Shown: piece after piece, positions 7,935 to 16,882 of the stretch
How the letters are laid out: each line of letters begins with the position of its first letter
Numbering within the stretch: the stretch's first letter is position 1
The notes under the pieces: generated by a model
The model's input: only the letters and a program-made list of their open reading frames with translations
Database searches by the model: none
What the model was told of the DNA's origin: nothing
NCBI RefSeq assembly: GCF_030398385.1
Contig: NZ_JAOAOQ010000034.1
Location: 1 to 61,776 of the forward strand
DNA: 61,776 nt
Source of the DNA: Aquibium sp. ELW1220
GTDB taxonomy: Bacteria > Pseudomonadota > Alphaproteobacteria > Rhizobiales > Rhizobiaceae
Direction of reading: 5' to 3'
Translations under genes and position numbers: made by a program

Positions 7935-8818
7935 ACAGCGCCCTCCCGATCATTCTCGCCGACCAGCGGCTCGCCGAGCGGCGCGGCATCAAGGCCGCCA
8001 TCTTCGGCAAGAGCGGAATTGGCAAGACGTCGCTTCTCTGGACGCTGAACCCGGAAACGACGCTGTTTTACGATCTCGAGGCAGGCGATCTCGCCATCGA
8101 GGGCTGGAGCGGCGACACGATCCGCCCGCGTACCTGGGAGGAATGCCGCGACTTCGCCGTGTTCATCGGCGGCGCCAATCCCGCCATTCCCGATGGCCGT
8201 CCCTACAGCCAGCGTCATTACAATGAGGCCTGCGCCAGGTTTGGCGATCCGCGTGCCCTCGACAAGTACGCCACCGTCTTCGTCGACTCGATCACGGTTG
8301 CCGGTCGCCTGTGTTTCCAGTGGGCGAAGGAACAGCCCGAAGCCTTCTCCGAAAAGAGCGGCAAGCCCGACATCCGCGGCGCTTACGGCCTGCACGGCCG
8401 CGAGATGATCGGCTGGATCACGCATCTCCAGCACACGCGCATGAAGAACGTGTTCTTCGTCGGCATCCTCGACGAGAAGCTCGACGACTTCAACCGCAAG
8501 GTCTTCGTGCCGCAGATCGACGGCGCCAAGACCGGCCTCGAGCTTCCCGGCATCGTCGATGAAGTGCTGACGATGACGGAACTGGCCGACGCCGACAAGA
8601 AGCTGCACCGGGTCTTCGTCTGCCAGACGCTGAACCGGTGGGGCTATCCCGCCAAGGATCGGTCCGGCCGTCTCGACCTCGTCGAGGAAGCCCATCTCGG
8701 GCGACTGATCGCCAGGATCGGCGAGCCCGGCCGCTCTCCCCTCGAACGCCTGACCTTCAGCCGCCCGGCGCCTGTCGCTCCGGACGCTGACGCCTCTCAC
8801 CCGCAAGCCAAGATCTGA
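7931..8818 (+). CDS. Sak4-like single-strand annealing ATPase (AAA_24)
   Basis: A 295-residue RecA-core ATPase. The Walker A motif GKSGIGKT is at residues 26-33 and a hydrophobic Walker B-like YATVFVDSIT lies near 120, matching the phage-borne AAA_24/Sak4 type that promotes annealing of single-stranded DNA in phage recombination. Start is ATG 7931, overlapping the upstream stop. Directly downstream is a probable ssDNA-binding protein, a pairing commonly seen for Sak4 recombinases. The C-terminal 30 residues are proline-rich and probably disordered. Confidence 0.85.
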   Translation: MNSALPIILADQRLAERRGIKAAIFGKSGIGKTSLLWTLNPETTLFYDLEAGDLAIEGWSGDTIRPRTWEECRDFAVFIGGANPAIPDGRPYSQRHYNEACARFGDPRALDKYATVFVDSITVAGRLCFQWAKEQPEAFSEKSGKPDIRGAYGLHGREMIGWITHLQHTRMKNVFFVGILDEKLDDFNRKVFVPQIDGAKTGLELPGIVDEVLTMTELADADKKLHRVFVCQTLNRWGYPAKDRSGRLDLVEEAHLGRLIARIGEPGRSPLERLTFSRPAPVAPDADASHPQAKI

Positions 8819-8834
8819 AAGAGGAGACTTTCCC

Positions 8835-9566
8835 ATGACCAACGCATGGAACGATTTCAACGACGCCCGGCAGAACGCCAACCTGATCCCCAAGGGCACG
8901 ATCGCCAAGGTGCGGCTCACCATCCGCCCGGGCGGATTTGATGATCCCTCGCAGGGCTGGACCGGCGGCTATGCCAAGCGCGGCACGACTGGCGCCGTCT
9001 ACATCGACGCCGAATACACCGTGCTCGAGGGGAAGTATGCCAGGCGCAAGGTCTGGTCGATGATCGGGCTCTACAGCCCGAAGGGCCCGGATTGGGGCAA
9101 CATGGGCCGCAGTCTCGTGCGCGGCATTCTGAACTCGGCGCGCGGCCTCTCGGACAAGGACAACTCGCCGGAGGCGCAGAACGCTCGCCGCATCGCGGGC
9201 ATCGCCGATCTCGATGGCATCGAGTTCGTGGCGCGCATCGATCTCGGCACCGACGCGAATGGCGACGAGAAGAACGACATCCGCCAGGCCGTGACCCGCG
9301 ACCACAAGGACTATGCGGCCGCCGCGGGGGGGCTTGCGGCGCCGGCGAGCTACGCACCGGCTACGGGCTATGCGCCGCATCAGCCGGCCTATGCAGCCCC
9401 GGCCCAGCAACCCGCCTATGCGGCCCCGGCGGAGCAGCAAGGTTACGCACCGCATCACCACCAGCAGCCCACTCACGCCCCCCATGCCCCCCAGCAGCCC
9501 GCGCATGCCCCGCAACAGGCGGCACCGGCGCCCGTCGCCGGCGCCCGTCCGACCTGGGCGCGGTGA
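8835..9566 (+). CDS. Probable ssDNA-binding protein with low-complexity tail
   Basis: A 243-residue protein. The first ~160 residues are strand-rich with spaced aromatic and basic residues (IAKVRLTIRPGG, VYIDAEYTVLEG, RRKVWSMIGLY), consistent with an OB-like fold. From about residue 165 the protein is a low-complexity tail of A, P, Y, Q and H built from repeated YAAPA/APAQQP units. Location right after a Sak4-like annealase supports an SSB role, but the usual acidic SSB tip is absent, so the assignment is inferred. A GGAG site precedes the ATG. Several phage SSBs use disordered tails as linkers for partner proteins. Confidence 0.6.
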   Translation: MTNAWNDFNDARQNANLIPKGTIAKVRLTIRPGGFDDPSQGWTGGYAKRGTTGAVYIDAEYTVLEGKYARRKVWSMIGLYSPKGPDWGNMGRSLVRGILNSARGLSDKDNSPEAQNARRIAGIADLDGIEFVARIDLGTDANGDEKNDIRQAVTRDHKDYAAAAGGLAAPASYAPATGYAPHQPAYAAPAQQPAYAAPAEQQGYAPHHHQQPTHAPHAPQQPAHAPQQAAPAPVAGARPTWAR

Positions 9567-9574
9567 GGCCGGCC

Positions 9575-11266
9575 ATGCTGTTGCGTCCCCGTCAAAACCT
9601 CTTCGTCGAGCGCAGCCTGGCTGCGCTCGACACCCACGACAACACGCTGGGTGTGGCGCCGACCGCATCGGGAAAGACCGTAATGTTGTCGGCAGTCGCG
9701 GGCCGGATGGTCGCCGGCGGCGGCAAGGCCTGCGTGCTCGCCCATCGCGATGAGCTGACGGCGCAGAACCGCGCCAAGTTTGCCCGCGTCAATCCGACGA
9801 TCGGCACCTCGGTCGTCGATGCGACGACCAAGTCCTGGGACGGACAGGTCACCTTCGCCATGGTGCCGACACTGGCGCGCGAGACCACCTTGTCGGCCAT
9901 GCCTGCACTCGACCTGCTGGTCATCGACGAGGCCCATCATGCGGTCGCCGACAGCTATCGCCGCATCATCGACCGGGTGCGCGAGTCCAATCCCGATGCC
10001 CGTATCTTCGGGGTTACGGCGACGCCAAACCGCGGCGACCGGAAGGGGCTGCGCGAGGTCTTCTCCAATGTTGCCGACCAGATCCGCATCGGCGAACTGA
10101 TCGCCGCCGGTCATCTGGTGCGCCCGCGCAGCTTCGTCATCGACGTCGGTGTGCAGGAGGCACTGAAAAAGGTTCGCAAGACGGCGTCCGACTTCGACAT
10201 GAGCGAAGTCGACGCCATCATGAACAAGCAGCCCGTCACCGACGCGGTGATCGCGCACTGGAAGGAAAAGGCCGGCGACCGGCAGACGATCGTTTTCTGC
10301 TCGACGGTCGATCATGCCGCCAATGTCGTCATGGCTTTCCGCGCGGCCGGCGTCGCTGCTGCTCTCGTCCATGGCGAGATGGGCAGCACCGAGCGCAAGC
10401 AGACGCTCAGTGCCTATGACCGCCGCGAGATCCAGGTGATCGCCAATGTCGCCGTGCTGACGGAGGGCTATGACAACCCACCCACCTCCTGCGTCGTGCT
10501 GCTGCGGCCGTCCTCCTACAAGTCGACCATGATCCAGATGGTCGGGCGGGGCCTTCGCACCGTCGATCCTGCGGAATACCCCGGTGTCGTCAAGACCGAC
10601 TGCATCATTCTCGACTTCGGCACCTCGAGCCTGATCCACGGAACGCTGGAACAGGATGTCGATCTCGACGGCAACACCGTGGCCGGCGAGGCGCCGACGA
10701 AGACCTGCCCGTCCTGCAAGGGGGAGATCCCGATCGCCGTGACCGAATGCCCGCTCTGCGGCGAGGTTTTTCCGCGCAACGAACCGGAGGCGGGCGAGGG
10801 AGCCGACGTCATTCCGCTGTCGGGCTTCATGATGACCGAGATCGATCTCCTGAAGCGATCGAGCTTCGAATGGGTCGACCTGCACGGCGATGGCGCGGCC
10901 CTCGTCGCCAACGGCTTCAACGCCTGGGCGGGCGTCTTCGCCCTCAATGGCCGCAGCTACGGCATCGGCGGCGCACAGGGCAAGCGGGCAAGGCTGCTTG
11001 CCGTCGGCGAAGCGATGGTGTGCCTCGCGGCGGCCGATGACTGGCTGAACACCAACGAGACCGACGAGAGCGCGCACAAGACCAGGAACTGGCTGCGCCA
11101 GCCGGCGACGGAGCGGCAGCTCGCCTACCTGCCGGCCGGGTTCCGACACGACTTCAGCCTGACCCGCTACCAGGCCTCCGCATTGCTGACGTTCCGTTTC
11201 AACCGCGATCGGATCCGCAGCCTGGTCTTCGGCGCCGAGGAGGCCGCGCTTGCGGCGGCTGCGTGA
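9575..11266 (+). CDS. SF2 DEAD/DEAH-box helicase with C-terminal zinc ribbon
   Basis: A 563-residue helicase. Walker A APTASGKT is at residues 28-35, DEAH at about 118-121, a GVTATP motif III follows, and helicase C motifs include VIANVAVLTEGYDNP and QMVGRGLRT. A four-cysteine zinc ribbon (C-x2-C ... C-x2-C) begins near residue 378. A C-terminal domain of ~150 residues follows and is not recognised. Such DEAD-type phage helicases resemble the UvrB/Res superfamily and probably help replication initiation or recombination. A GTG at 9563, overlapping the preceding stop, is an alternative start; the ATG was preferred. Confidence 0.9.
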   Translation: MLLRPRQNLFVERSLAALDTHDNTLGVAPTASGKTVMLSAVAGRMVAGGGKACVLAHRDELTAQNRAKFARVNPTIGTSVVDATTKSWDGQVTFAMVPTLARETTLSAMPALDLLVIDEAHHAVADSYRRIIDRVRESNPDARIFGVTATPNRGDRKGLREVFSNVADQIRIGELIAAGHLVRPRSFVIDVGVQEALKKVRKTASDFDMSEVDAIMNKQPVTDAVIAHWKEKAGDRQTIVFCSTVDHAANVVMAFRAAGVAAALVHGEMGSTERKQTLSAYDRREIQVIANVAVLTEGYDNPPTSCVVLLRPSSYKSTMIQMVGRGLRTVDPAEYPGVVKTDCIILDFGTSSLIHGTLEQDVDLDGNTVAGEAPTKTCPSCKGEIPIAVTECPLCGEVFPRNEPEAGEGADVIPLSGFMMTEIDLLKRSSFEWVDLHGDGAALVANGFNAWAGVFALNGRSYGIGGAQGKRARLLAVGEAMVCLAAADDWLNTNETDESAHKTRNWLRQPATERQLAYLPAGFRHDFSLTRYQASALLTFRFNRDRIRSLVFGAEEAALAAAA

Positions 11267-11278
11267 TGGAGGAGCTTC

Positions 11279-11695
11279 ATGTCGCCATCACCCACATCCG
11301 CCAGCGCTCGCTTCAGATGTTGGCATCCGCGCTTCGAACTCTGCGCCGTCTGCCGGCAACCGACGCGTGGCTTTGGCTGGCAGGAGCCGGATCGTGTGAG
11401 CCGGCCGCGCCCGTCAGTGTGGTTCTGCTCCATCACCTGTCAGGCCTTCTTCTGGCAACGGGCGCGGAGGTCCTCCGCGATGGTTGATCTCACCGACGCG
11501 GAAAAGGCCGCCATGCGCGCCGCCATGAAGATGGTGGCCGAAATCATGGAGGAGATCGGCTGGCAGACCCGGCTGATCGACCTGACCGAGCCCCAGGTCC
11601 TCACCCTCATCGAAATCGCCATCGGCGGCTTCCAGGACGCCATGCGCGAGATCGCCGCCGCCAACGAACAACACTCACCGAAGGTACCGTTCTGA
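11279..11695 (+). CDS. DUF6511-like small zinc-finger phage protein
   Basis: A 138-residue protein with an N-terminal cysteine cluster (CAVCRQ ... WFCSITCQAFFW) that could bind zinc, and a helical C-terminal half from MVDLTDAEKAAMRAAMKMVAEI. The C-terminal half is a pattern I recall from rhizobial prophage proteins labelled DUF6511; the label is from memory. The stop overlaps the next ATG. A shorter product could begin at the internal methionine near residue 68, which would yield only the helical half. Confidence 0.7.
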   Translation: MSPSPTSASARFRCWHPRFELCAVCRQPTRGFGWQEPDRVSRPRPSVWFCSITCQAFFWQRARRSSAMVDLTDAEKAAMRAAMKMVAEIMEEIGWQTRLIDLTEPQVLTLIEIAIGGFQDAMREIAAANEQHSPKVPF

Positions 11696-12462
11696 TGCTG
11701 GACTTCAATCGTCGACCGAACGTCGCGGAGCTGTTGAACAGCGCTGTCGATGTTGCCCTCACCACCGAGAACGCTTCACGTCCCCGCCGCGACTATCTCG
11801 GCGGCTCGCGCATCGGCCATGCCTGCGAACGCGCCTTGCAGTTCGAGTTCGCCGGCGCGCCCAAGGATGATGGCGCCGAATTCGCGGGCCAGACGCTGCG
11901 CATCTTCGCCATGGGCCATGCGCTGGAGGATCTGGCGATCCAATGGCTGCGCGCCGCAGGCATCGATCTCTACACCCGCAAGGGCAACCGCCCCGACAGC
12001 GAGCAGTTCGGCTTCTCCGTCGCCGGCGGGCGCATCCGCGGCCATGTCGACGGCATCATCGCCGCGGCCCCCGAGGCGCTGAAGCTCGGTGTTCCCGCGC
12101 TATGGGAATGCAAGACCATGAACGCGAAGAACTGGCGGGCCTGCGTCAGGGAGGGCGTCACAAGATCGAAGCCGGTCTACGCCGCCCAGATCGCGCTCTA
12201 CCAGGCCTACATGGATGCAAGCATCCCGGGACTTGCCTCCAACCCTGCGCTGTTCACCGCCATCAACAAGGACACCGCCGAGCTTCACCACGAGTTGGTA
12301 GCGTTCGACGCCGAGCTTGCCCAGCGCATGAGCGACCGGGCGGTGCGCATTCTCAGCGCCACCGATGCCGGCGAGTTGCTGCCGCGGCTCGCCCGCGAGC
12401 GCGATCACTTCGAGTGCCGCATGTGCCCTTGGGCCAACCGCTGCTGGGGGTTGCCCGCATGA
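11695..12462 (+). CDS. PD-(D/E)XK family nuclease (RecB/Cas4-like)
   Basis: A 255-residue protein with the PD-(D/E)XK signature: Asp119 in GHVDG, then Glu138-x-Lys140 in LWECK, followed by a QIALYQAYM helix (motif IV-like Q). An N-terminal cysteine in the GHACERAL segment and C-terminal cysteines in CRMCPWANRCW suggest the iron-sulphur or zinc site of Cas4/AddB-type nucleases. It would process DNA ends for the adjacent Sak4/SSB recombination system. Both ends overlap neighbouring genes by one to four bases, showing tight coupling. Confidence 0.88.
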   Translation: MLDFNRRPNVAELLNSAVDVALTTENASRPRRDYLGGSRIGHACERALQFEFAGAPKDDGAEFAGQTLRIFAMGHALEDLAIQWLRAAGIDLYTRKGNRPDSEQFGFSVAGGRIRGHVDGIIAAAPEALKLGVPALWECKTMNAKNWRACVREGVTRSKPVYAAQIALYQAYMDASIPGLASNPALFTAINKDTAELHHELVAFDAELAQRMSDRAVRILSATDAGELLPRLARERDHFECRMCPWANRCWGLPA

Positions 12463-14840
12463 CGGATGAACCTGTTGACCCAGCAGACCTCCAGGATGCG
12501 CCGAAGGGGCCTTCTGCAAATGCTGATGACCGCAAGAGCGAACAGACGCCGGAGAACCTGGTCCATTTCAACCCGTGGCGCGACTTCAACGACGCTCCTT
12601 CACAGGTCGACGCGTTCGGCGACGATCCCGATCCGCAACTGATCACGGCGTTCCTCGACATGGTCTTTGGCTATTGCGAGGGCCTGGTGCCGATCCGCAG
12701 CTTCATCGACAAGGGGCAGGGCTACAACGGCCGACCGCACAACATCTGGGTCGAGGCCAACGAGGCTCTGCCGGACAAGATGGCGACCTTCGCCCACTGG
12801 GCGAGCCGCGAGGGTGCGGCCGTCTATGTGATCCCCGGCACCGTGGCCGCCGCCGGCCAGGCCGGCGCCGATCATGTCGTGCAGATGCAGACGGTCGTCG
12901 TCGATCTCGACACCGGCGACATCGCGGCCAAGCGCGCGCATCTCGAAAAGCATCTGGGTTTGCCGACCATGGTGGTCGAAAGCGGTGGCATCACGCTGGA
13001 CGGCCAGCACAAGTGCCATGTCTGGTGGAAGCTGTCCGAGCCCGTCGAGGCCAGTGACATCGCCCGGGTCTGCCGGTTGCGCGGCGACATTGCCGCCAAG
13101 GTCGGCGGCGACATGCATTTCCGCTCGGCCCACCAGCCGATCCGTGTCGCCGGCAGCGTCTATTACAAGAACAGCCTGAAGACGCTGGTGCGCATCGTCG
13201 AGCCCAATGCGCAGATCGAGTTCCATCTCGACGAGTTCGCGCAGGCTGTCTCCGAGATGCCGCCGGCGCCGGGCATCTCGCTGCAGCCGAACTTCACCGC
13301 CTATGACAAGCCGGATGTCGGCGACGTGCTGGTGACGCCGGTGCGCGAGGGCGCGCAGGACGACTGGTCGCGCTTCGAGGGCGCCAGCGCTGCGATCGGT
13401 CACTTCATCCGCATGGTCCACGAGGGCCGGATGTCGAAGGACGAGGGCTGGGAAGGCATCTGCGGCTACAACGCCGCCATGCTACGCCCGCAGTGGTCGG
13501 TGGAGCGGCTGGCGCGCGAGTCCGAGCGGCTGTGGAACCGGCATGTCGAAAGGCACGGTCCGCCGCTCATCCGCCTCGACAGCGCCGCCCCGGCGCCAAA
13601 CGAGATGCCCGTCTTCACGCTTGGCGCTCTCATCGACGACGACAGCCCAATGCCGCAGGACATCATCGCGCCGCGCGTGCTGACGCCCGGCGGTCTGCTG
13701 GTGCTCGGCGGCGCGCCGAAGGTCGGCAAGTCGGACCTCCTGATCTCGCTCCTGGTGCACATGGCGGCCGGCGAGCCCTTCCTCGGCTTTGCGCCGCCGC
13801 GCCCTCTGCGCATCTTTTATCTGCAGGCGGAGATCCAGTACCACTACCTGCGTGAGCGCATGAAGCAGATCGCGCTGCCGTCGGCGCTGCTGCTCAAGGC
13901 CCGCGACAATCTGGTTGCCACGCCGAAGCTGAAGATGCTGCTCGACACCGAGGGCAGCCTGCGCGTCGCCGAGGCGATCCGCCGCGCATTCCCCACCGAG
14001 CCCGTCGACATCATTTGCATCGACCCGATCCGCAATCTCTTCGACGGCGGTCCCGACGGCGGCGGCGAGAACGACAACGACGCCATGATGTTCTTCCTGA
14101 ACGACCGCGTGGAGGTCCTGCGCGACCACATCAACCCCGACTGCGGCGTAATCCTGGTCCACCACACGAAGAAGCTCTCGAAGCAGCAGATCAAGGACGA
14201 TCCGTTCCTGGCGCTGTCGGGCGCCAGTGCGTTGCGCGGCTTCTACACCACCGGCCTGATCCTGCACCGACCCGACGAGGACAGCTCGCAGCGCCGCCTG
14301 GAGATCGAACTGCGCAACGGGCCCGCCCTGGACGCCAAGCTGGTCGACAAGGTCAACGGCGAATGGGTCGAGATCAACCCGATGAACGAGCGTCTGGTGC
14401 GCGCCGAGGTTGGCGGGAAGTTCGATGCCGAGCGTGTCCGCAAACAGGATGTCATCCTCGGCCTTCTCCTTGATGAGGCTGCCAGGGGCCGGCTCTACAC
14501 GATCAACCAGTTCGCTGAAACCTTCGAAAACGCGGCCGGACTGGGTGGGAAGGACGCGATCCGCAACCGGATCGGGGTGCAGGCCACCAAGGGCTTCATC
14601 AAGTTCCTGCGTGACGGCTCCCCCTATGGGCTTGGTGCATCGCGGTCGCGCTTTGGCTTTCTCTGCGTCGAGGGGATGGTCTTTCCGGTGGAGGGCGAGG
14701 AGGTGGATCCGGACACGGGTGAGGTGTCACCGATCAGTATTCCCGTGCTTCCCACCCACTACAAATCCGCCCAGACCGGGGCGCTGCTCGAGGTCGAGAA
14801 CCCCCTTGTCTGGGTCTATCCCGATGGGGAGCGGCCATGA
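12459..14840 (+). CDS. Primase/helicase-like AAA ATPase (RepA-type, DnaB-like core)
   Basis: A 793-residue protein, start ATG 12459 overlapping the previous stop. The N-terminal half (about residues 60-330) has features of phage archaeo-eukaryotic-type primases, including VVVDLDTGD and a GHKCHVWW-like segment. The second half is a RecA-type ATPase of the AAA_25/RepA group: Walker A GGAPKVGKS from about residue 417, a Walker B-like IICIDPIRNLFDGG, and the VILVHHTKK segment typical of RepA/DnaB-type helicases. It is most likely the replicative primase-helicase. It ends the tightly coupled early gene block. Confidence 0.85.
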   Translation: MTDEPVDPADLQDAPKGPSANADDRKSEQTPENLVHFNPWRDFNDAPSQVDAFGDDPDPQLITAFLDMVFGYCEGLVPIRSFIDKGQGYNGRPHNIWVEANEALPDKMATFAHWASREGAAVYVIPGTVAAAGQAGADHVVQMQTVVVDLDTGDIAAKRAHLEKHLGLPTMVVESGGITLDGQHKCHVWWKLSEPVEASDIARVCRLRGDIAAKVGGDMHFRSAHQPIRVAGSVYYKNSLKTLVRIVEPNAQIEFHLDEFAQAVSEMPPAPGISLQPNFTAYDKPDVGDVLVTPVREGAQDDWSRFEGASAAIGHFIRMVHEGRMSKDEGWEGICGYNAAMLRPQWSVERLARESERLWNRHVERHGPPLIRLDSAAPAPNEMPVFTLGALIDDDSPMPQDIIAPRVLTPGGLLVLGGAPKVGKSDLLISLLVHMAAGEPFLGFAPPRPLRIFYLQAEIQYHYLRERMKQIALPSALLLKARDNLVATPKLKMLLDTEGSLRVAEAIRRAFPTEPVDIICIDPIRNLFDGGPDGGGENDNDAMMFFLNDRVEVLRDHINPDCGVILVHHTKKLSKQQIKDDPFLALSGASALRGFYTTGLILHRPDEDSSQRRLEIELRNGPALDAKLVDKVNGEWVEINPMNERLVRAEVGGKFDAERVRKQDVILGLLLDEAARGRLYTINQFAETFENAAGLGGKDAIRNRIGVQATKGFIKFLRDGSPYGLGASRSRFGFLCVEGMVFPVEGEEVDPDTGEVSPISIPVLPTHYKSAQTGALLEVENPLVWVYPDGERP

Positions 14841-15309
14841 ATACCCCGACAGAGCGATTTTCGCGGAACTTCGTGCTGGTCAGATCAGGTCAGAATCGGG
14901 GACTTGCCGCAACTGGCCCGTCACACGGCCGCAGGCCTTCGCACGATCCCGATGTAGCCAGTTTCAGCACGTTTCCGAAACTGCCCCCGCAAGATTGCGC
15001 AGGAATTGCTTCCAGTACTCGTCAACCAGTTTGGGCCGTACAGGGAGTTTTGGGCGTCCGAAACTGGAAATTATCCAATCTTCACAATGCGTTGAATGCA
15101 TCAGCAATACTGGGTGGTGTGAACCCACCCCCTACGGGGGTGGGGGAGAACGCCGCAAGGCGTGTTCTCCCACTCCCACCCCCGGGGGGTTCCGCGCGCG
15201 GGGCCTCTTGCCCCCAAAATCTCAATCCGACGACGGCGGCCCCGTACCGCCAAGCACCAGACCACCGTCGTCTTCCACCAGAGCAGCCAACCCTAGAAGG
15301 AGACCGTCC
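14841..15309 (+). other. Non-coding stretch with nested GC-rich hairpins
   Basis: No convincing gene is seen in these 469 bases. At 15124-15144 a perfect 9-bp stem (CCCACCCCC / GGGGGTGGG, loop TAC) is followed at 15144-15171 by a second stem with a GCAA tetraloop (GGGAGAAC...GTTCTCCC with an inner GCC/GGC). The left arm CCCACCCCC recurs exactly at 15175-15183, so 15136-15144 can pair either upstream or downstream, giving two mutually exclusive folds. This could be an attenuator, an RNA switch or a structured ncRNA. A 160-codon open frame starting at 14837 crosses it but has no protein-like composition. Confidence 0.6.
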
Positions 15310-15858
15310 ATGGCTGTAGCGACTCTGCGCATTGCAAACCGCGATGCAATCCCACCCCTGGTACCGTTGGCCGAGGCCTCGGCGCGCTTCACGACCGCAA
15401 CCCTCGCCCTCGATCTCGGAACCACCACCGGCTTTGCCATCCGTAACACGTCCGGGCTGATCACCAGCGGCACGGTGTCGTTCCGGCCTGGTCGCTACGA
15501 GGGCGGCGGCATGCGTTTCCTGCGCATGACCAATTGGCTGACCGCAACCGAGGAAGCCGCCGATCCGATCGGCGCCATCTTCTTCGAGGAAGTCCGTCGC
15601 CATGTCGGCACCGACGCGGCCCACGTCTATGGCGGTCTGCTGGCCGTGATGTCGTCCTGGGCCGAACTGCGTGGCGTGCCCTATCAGGGCGTGCCGGTCG
15701 GCACCATCAAGCGGTTCATCGCCGGCAAGGGCAACGCCGACAAGGCAGCCGTCATTGCCGCCGTCCGTGGTCGTGGCTTCCAGCCTGCCGATGACAACGA
15801 GGCTGACGCCATCGCAATCCTGCTCTGGGCCATCGAGACCAGGGGAGGCGTGTCGTGA
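15310..15858 (+). CDS. RuvC-like Holliday-junction resolvase
   Basis: A 182-residue protein with the RNase H-like fold of RuvC: first catalytic Asp at residue 35 in ALDLGTTTGFAI, a Glu in FFEEVRRH near 95, a GTIKRFIAGKGNADK segment, and closing acidic residues in DDNEADAIAI near 160-165. These are the conserved four acidic positions of RuvC nucleases. Start ATG 15310 has an AAGGAGA site just upstream. It would resolve recombination intermediates made by the Sak4-type system before packaging. The first ~30 residues are an extra N-terminal leader relative to bacterial RuvC. Confidence 0.88.
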   Translation: MAVATLRIANRDAIPPLVPLAEASARFTTATLALDLGTTTGFAIRNTSGLITSGTVSFRPGRYEGGGMRFLRMTNWLTATEEAADPIGAIFFEEVRRHVGTDAAHVYGGLLAVMSSWAELRGVPYQGVPVGTIKRFIAGKGNADKAAVIAAVRGRGFQPADDNEADAIAILLWAIETRGGVS

Positions 15859-16136
15859 TGAACGCGCAAGCTCTGCTCAACGAGGCGGCCCGAGTCGTGT
15901 CGGAACGGCGTGTCGCCTATGGCGAACCGGCCTCGACCATGGCGGCGATCGCGGCCCGCTGGTCGGTGACGCTCGCCACGCCCGTGTCGGCCGCCCAGGT
16001 CGTGCTCTGCCTGATCGACCTGAAACTCGCCCGCCTGGCGCACGATCCAGCGCACCAGGACTCGATCCTCGACGTGGCCGGCTATGCCGCCGTCCTCCAT
16101 GAGGTCGTCCATCAACACCAGCAGGAAGGGATCTGA
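15858..16136 (+). CDS. DUF6378-like small phage protein
   Basis: A 92-residue protein starting MNAQALLNEAARVVSERR, matching the pattern (YGEP, AARWS, VVLCLIDLKLARL, HQDSILDVAGYAAVL) of phage proteins labelled DUF6378, a family name recalled from memory. It is predicted to be all helical and its biochemical role is unknown. A GTG three bases earlier is an alternative start. It overlaps the stop of the RuvC-like gene by one base, so it belongs to the same operon. Confidence 0.75.
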   Translation: MNAQALLNEAARVVSERRVAYGEPASTMAAIAARWSVTLATPVSAAQVVLCLIDLKLARLAHDPAHQDSILDVAGYAAVLHEVVHQHQQEGI

Positions 16137-16139
16137 GCC

Positions 16140-16700
16140 ATGGCACGTGGACGCAAACGCAAAGCCGGCAAACGCTATCCCTGTGGCAAGCGCGTGCGCC
16201 AGGAGACGGAACGCGAGGCGATGTCTGTCGCCCTCGATGCCCGCGGCCGCCACTACGGCGTGTCGTCGAAGCGGGCCAGGGACGAGCGGCTTGGCTCGGC
16301 GCTCGGTCGGCTCGCTTTTTCGGGGCTGATCAGCGATCTGCAGTATCAGGCCGGTGTCACTTTCGCCGCGCTCTACCGCCACCACAACGTGACGGTGGGC
16401 TTGCCGATGCCGAGCCCGAGCTCTGTCGCGGGCCTGCTCATCAACGAGGGGATTTTTGGCGCCAGCCCGAGCGAACCCGTGCTGGAGGTCATCGACAAGG
16501 TGAAGCGACGGTTCGCCGAGGCCACCGCCGCACTCGACGACTGCGATCGTGAACATCGGTTGTCGTCAGGGCGCCGGCCCACGTTCCTGGTCTACCGGGT
16601 GATTTGCGCCGACGAGGACGTGCGGCACACGGACGACGACGACATCGGCAATCTGCGCGTCGCGTTGAACGCCCTGGTACGTGTATTCCGCCTGCGATGA
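16140..16700 (+). CDS. Basic hypothetical protein, candidate late-gene activator
   Basis: A 186-residue protein with a strongly basic N terminus (MARGRKRKAGKRYPCGKRVRQ) and a C-terminal RPTFLVYRVICADEDVRHTDDDD stretch. No family is recognised. It is the last gene before a promoter followed at once by a terminator that heads the late region. Lambdoid Q antiterminators occupy exactly that place, and Q-like proteins are small and basic. A Q-like function is therefore plausible from position and charge, but there is no sequence motif to prove it. It starts three bases after the preceding stop. Confidence 0.7.
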   Translation: MARGRKRKAGKRYPCGKRVRQETEREAMSVALDARGRHYGVSSKRARDERLGSALGRLAFSGLISDLQYQAGVTFAALYRHHNVTVGLPMPSPSSVAGLLINEGIFGASPSEPVLEVIDKVKRRFAEATAALDDCDREHRLSSGRRPTFLVYRVICADEDVRHTDDDDIGNLRVALNALVRVFRLR

Positions 16701-16781
16701 TGCTCTCTCACACGACAGCGCTACGCCACGTTTCGCGCAAGCACGAAGGACTTATCATGTTGATATGTTTTGCAAAAAGGC

Positions 16782-16810
16782 TTGACGATCACACGCGGCG
16801 CGGCTAAAAG
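16782..16810 (+). promoter_or_regulatory. Predicted sigma70-type late promoter
   Basis: TTGACG at 16782-16787 and TAAAAG at 16805-16810 are separated by 17 bp. The -35 is near consensus for alphaproteobacterial housekeeping promoters and the -10 matches at the key positions only in part. It lies in the 182-bp gap between the early operon and the GPZ-like gene, 26 bp before an intrinsic terminator. Confidence 0.5.
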
Positions 16811-16835
16811 TTCCGATATTGGAAGCTTGGAATTC

Positions 16836-16870
16836 CGCCCGGAGATGACCTCTCCGGGCGTTTCTGTTTC
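16836..16870 (+). terminator. Intrinsic terminator between late promoter and first late gene
   Basis: A perfect 10-bp stem (CGCCCGGAGA / TCTCCGGGCG) with loop TGACC is followed by TTTCTGTTT. It ends the early operon and also stands just after a predicted promoter, so transcripts from that promoter would stop unless antiterminated, the lambda pR'-tR' arrangement. Confidence 0.8.
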
Positions 16871-16882
16871 GGAGGCTCGCAG

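Noticed and set aside
14837-15319. A 160-codon plus-strand open frame beginning with an ATGA overlap
   Set aside because: It is low-complexity and Pro/Gly-rich in the region that folds into GC hairpins and has no protein-like pattern; treated as non-coding.
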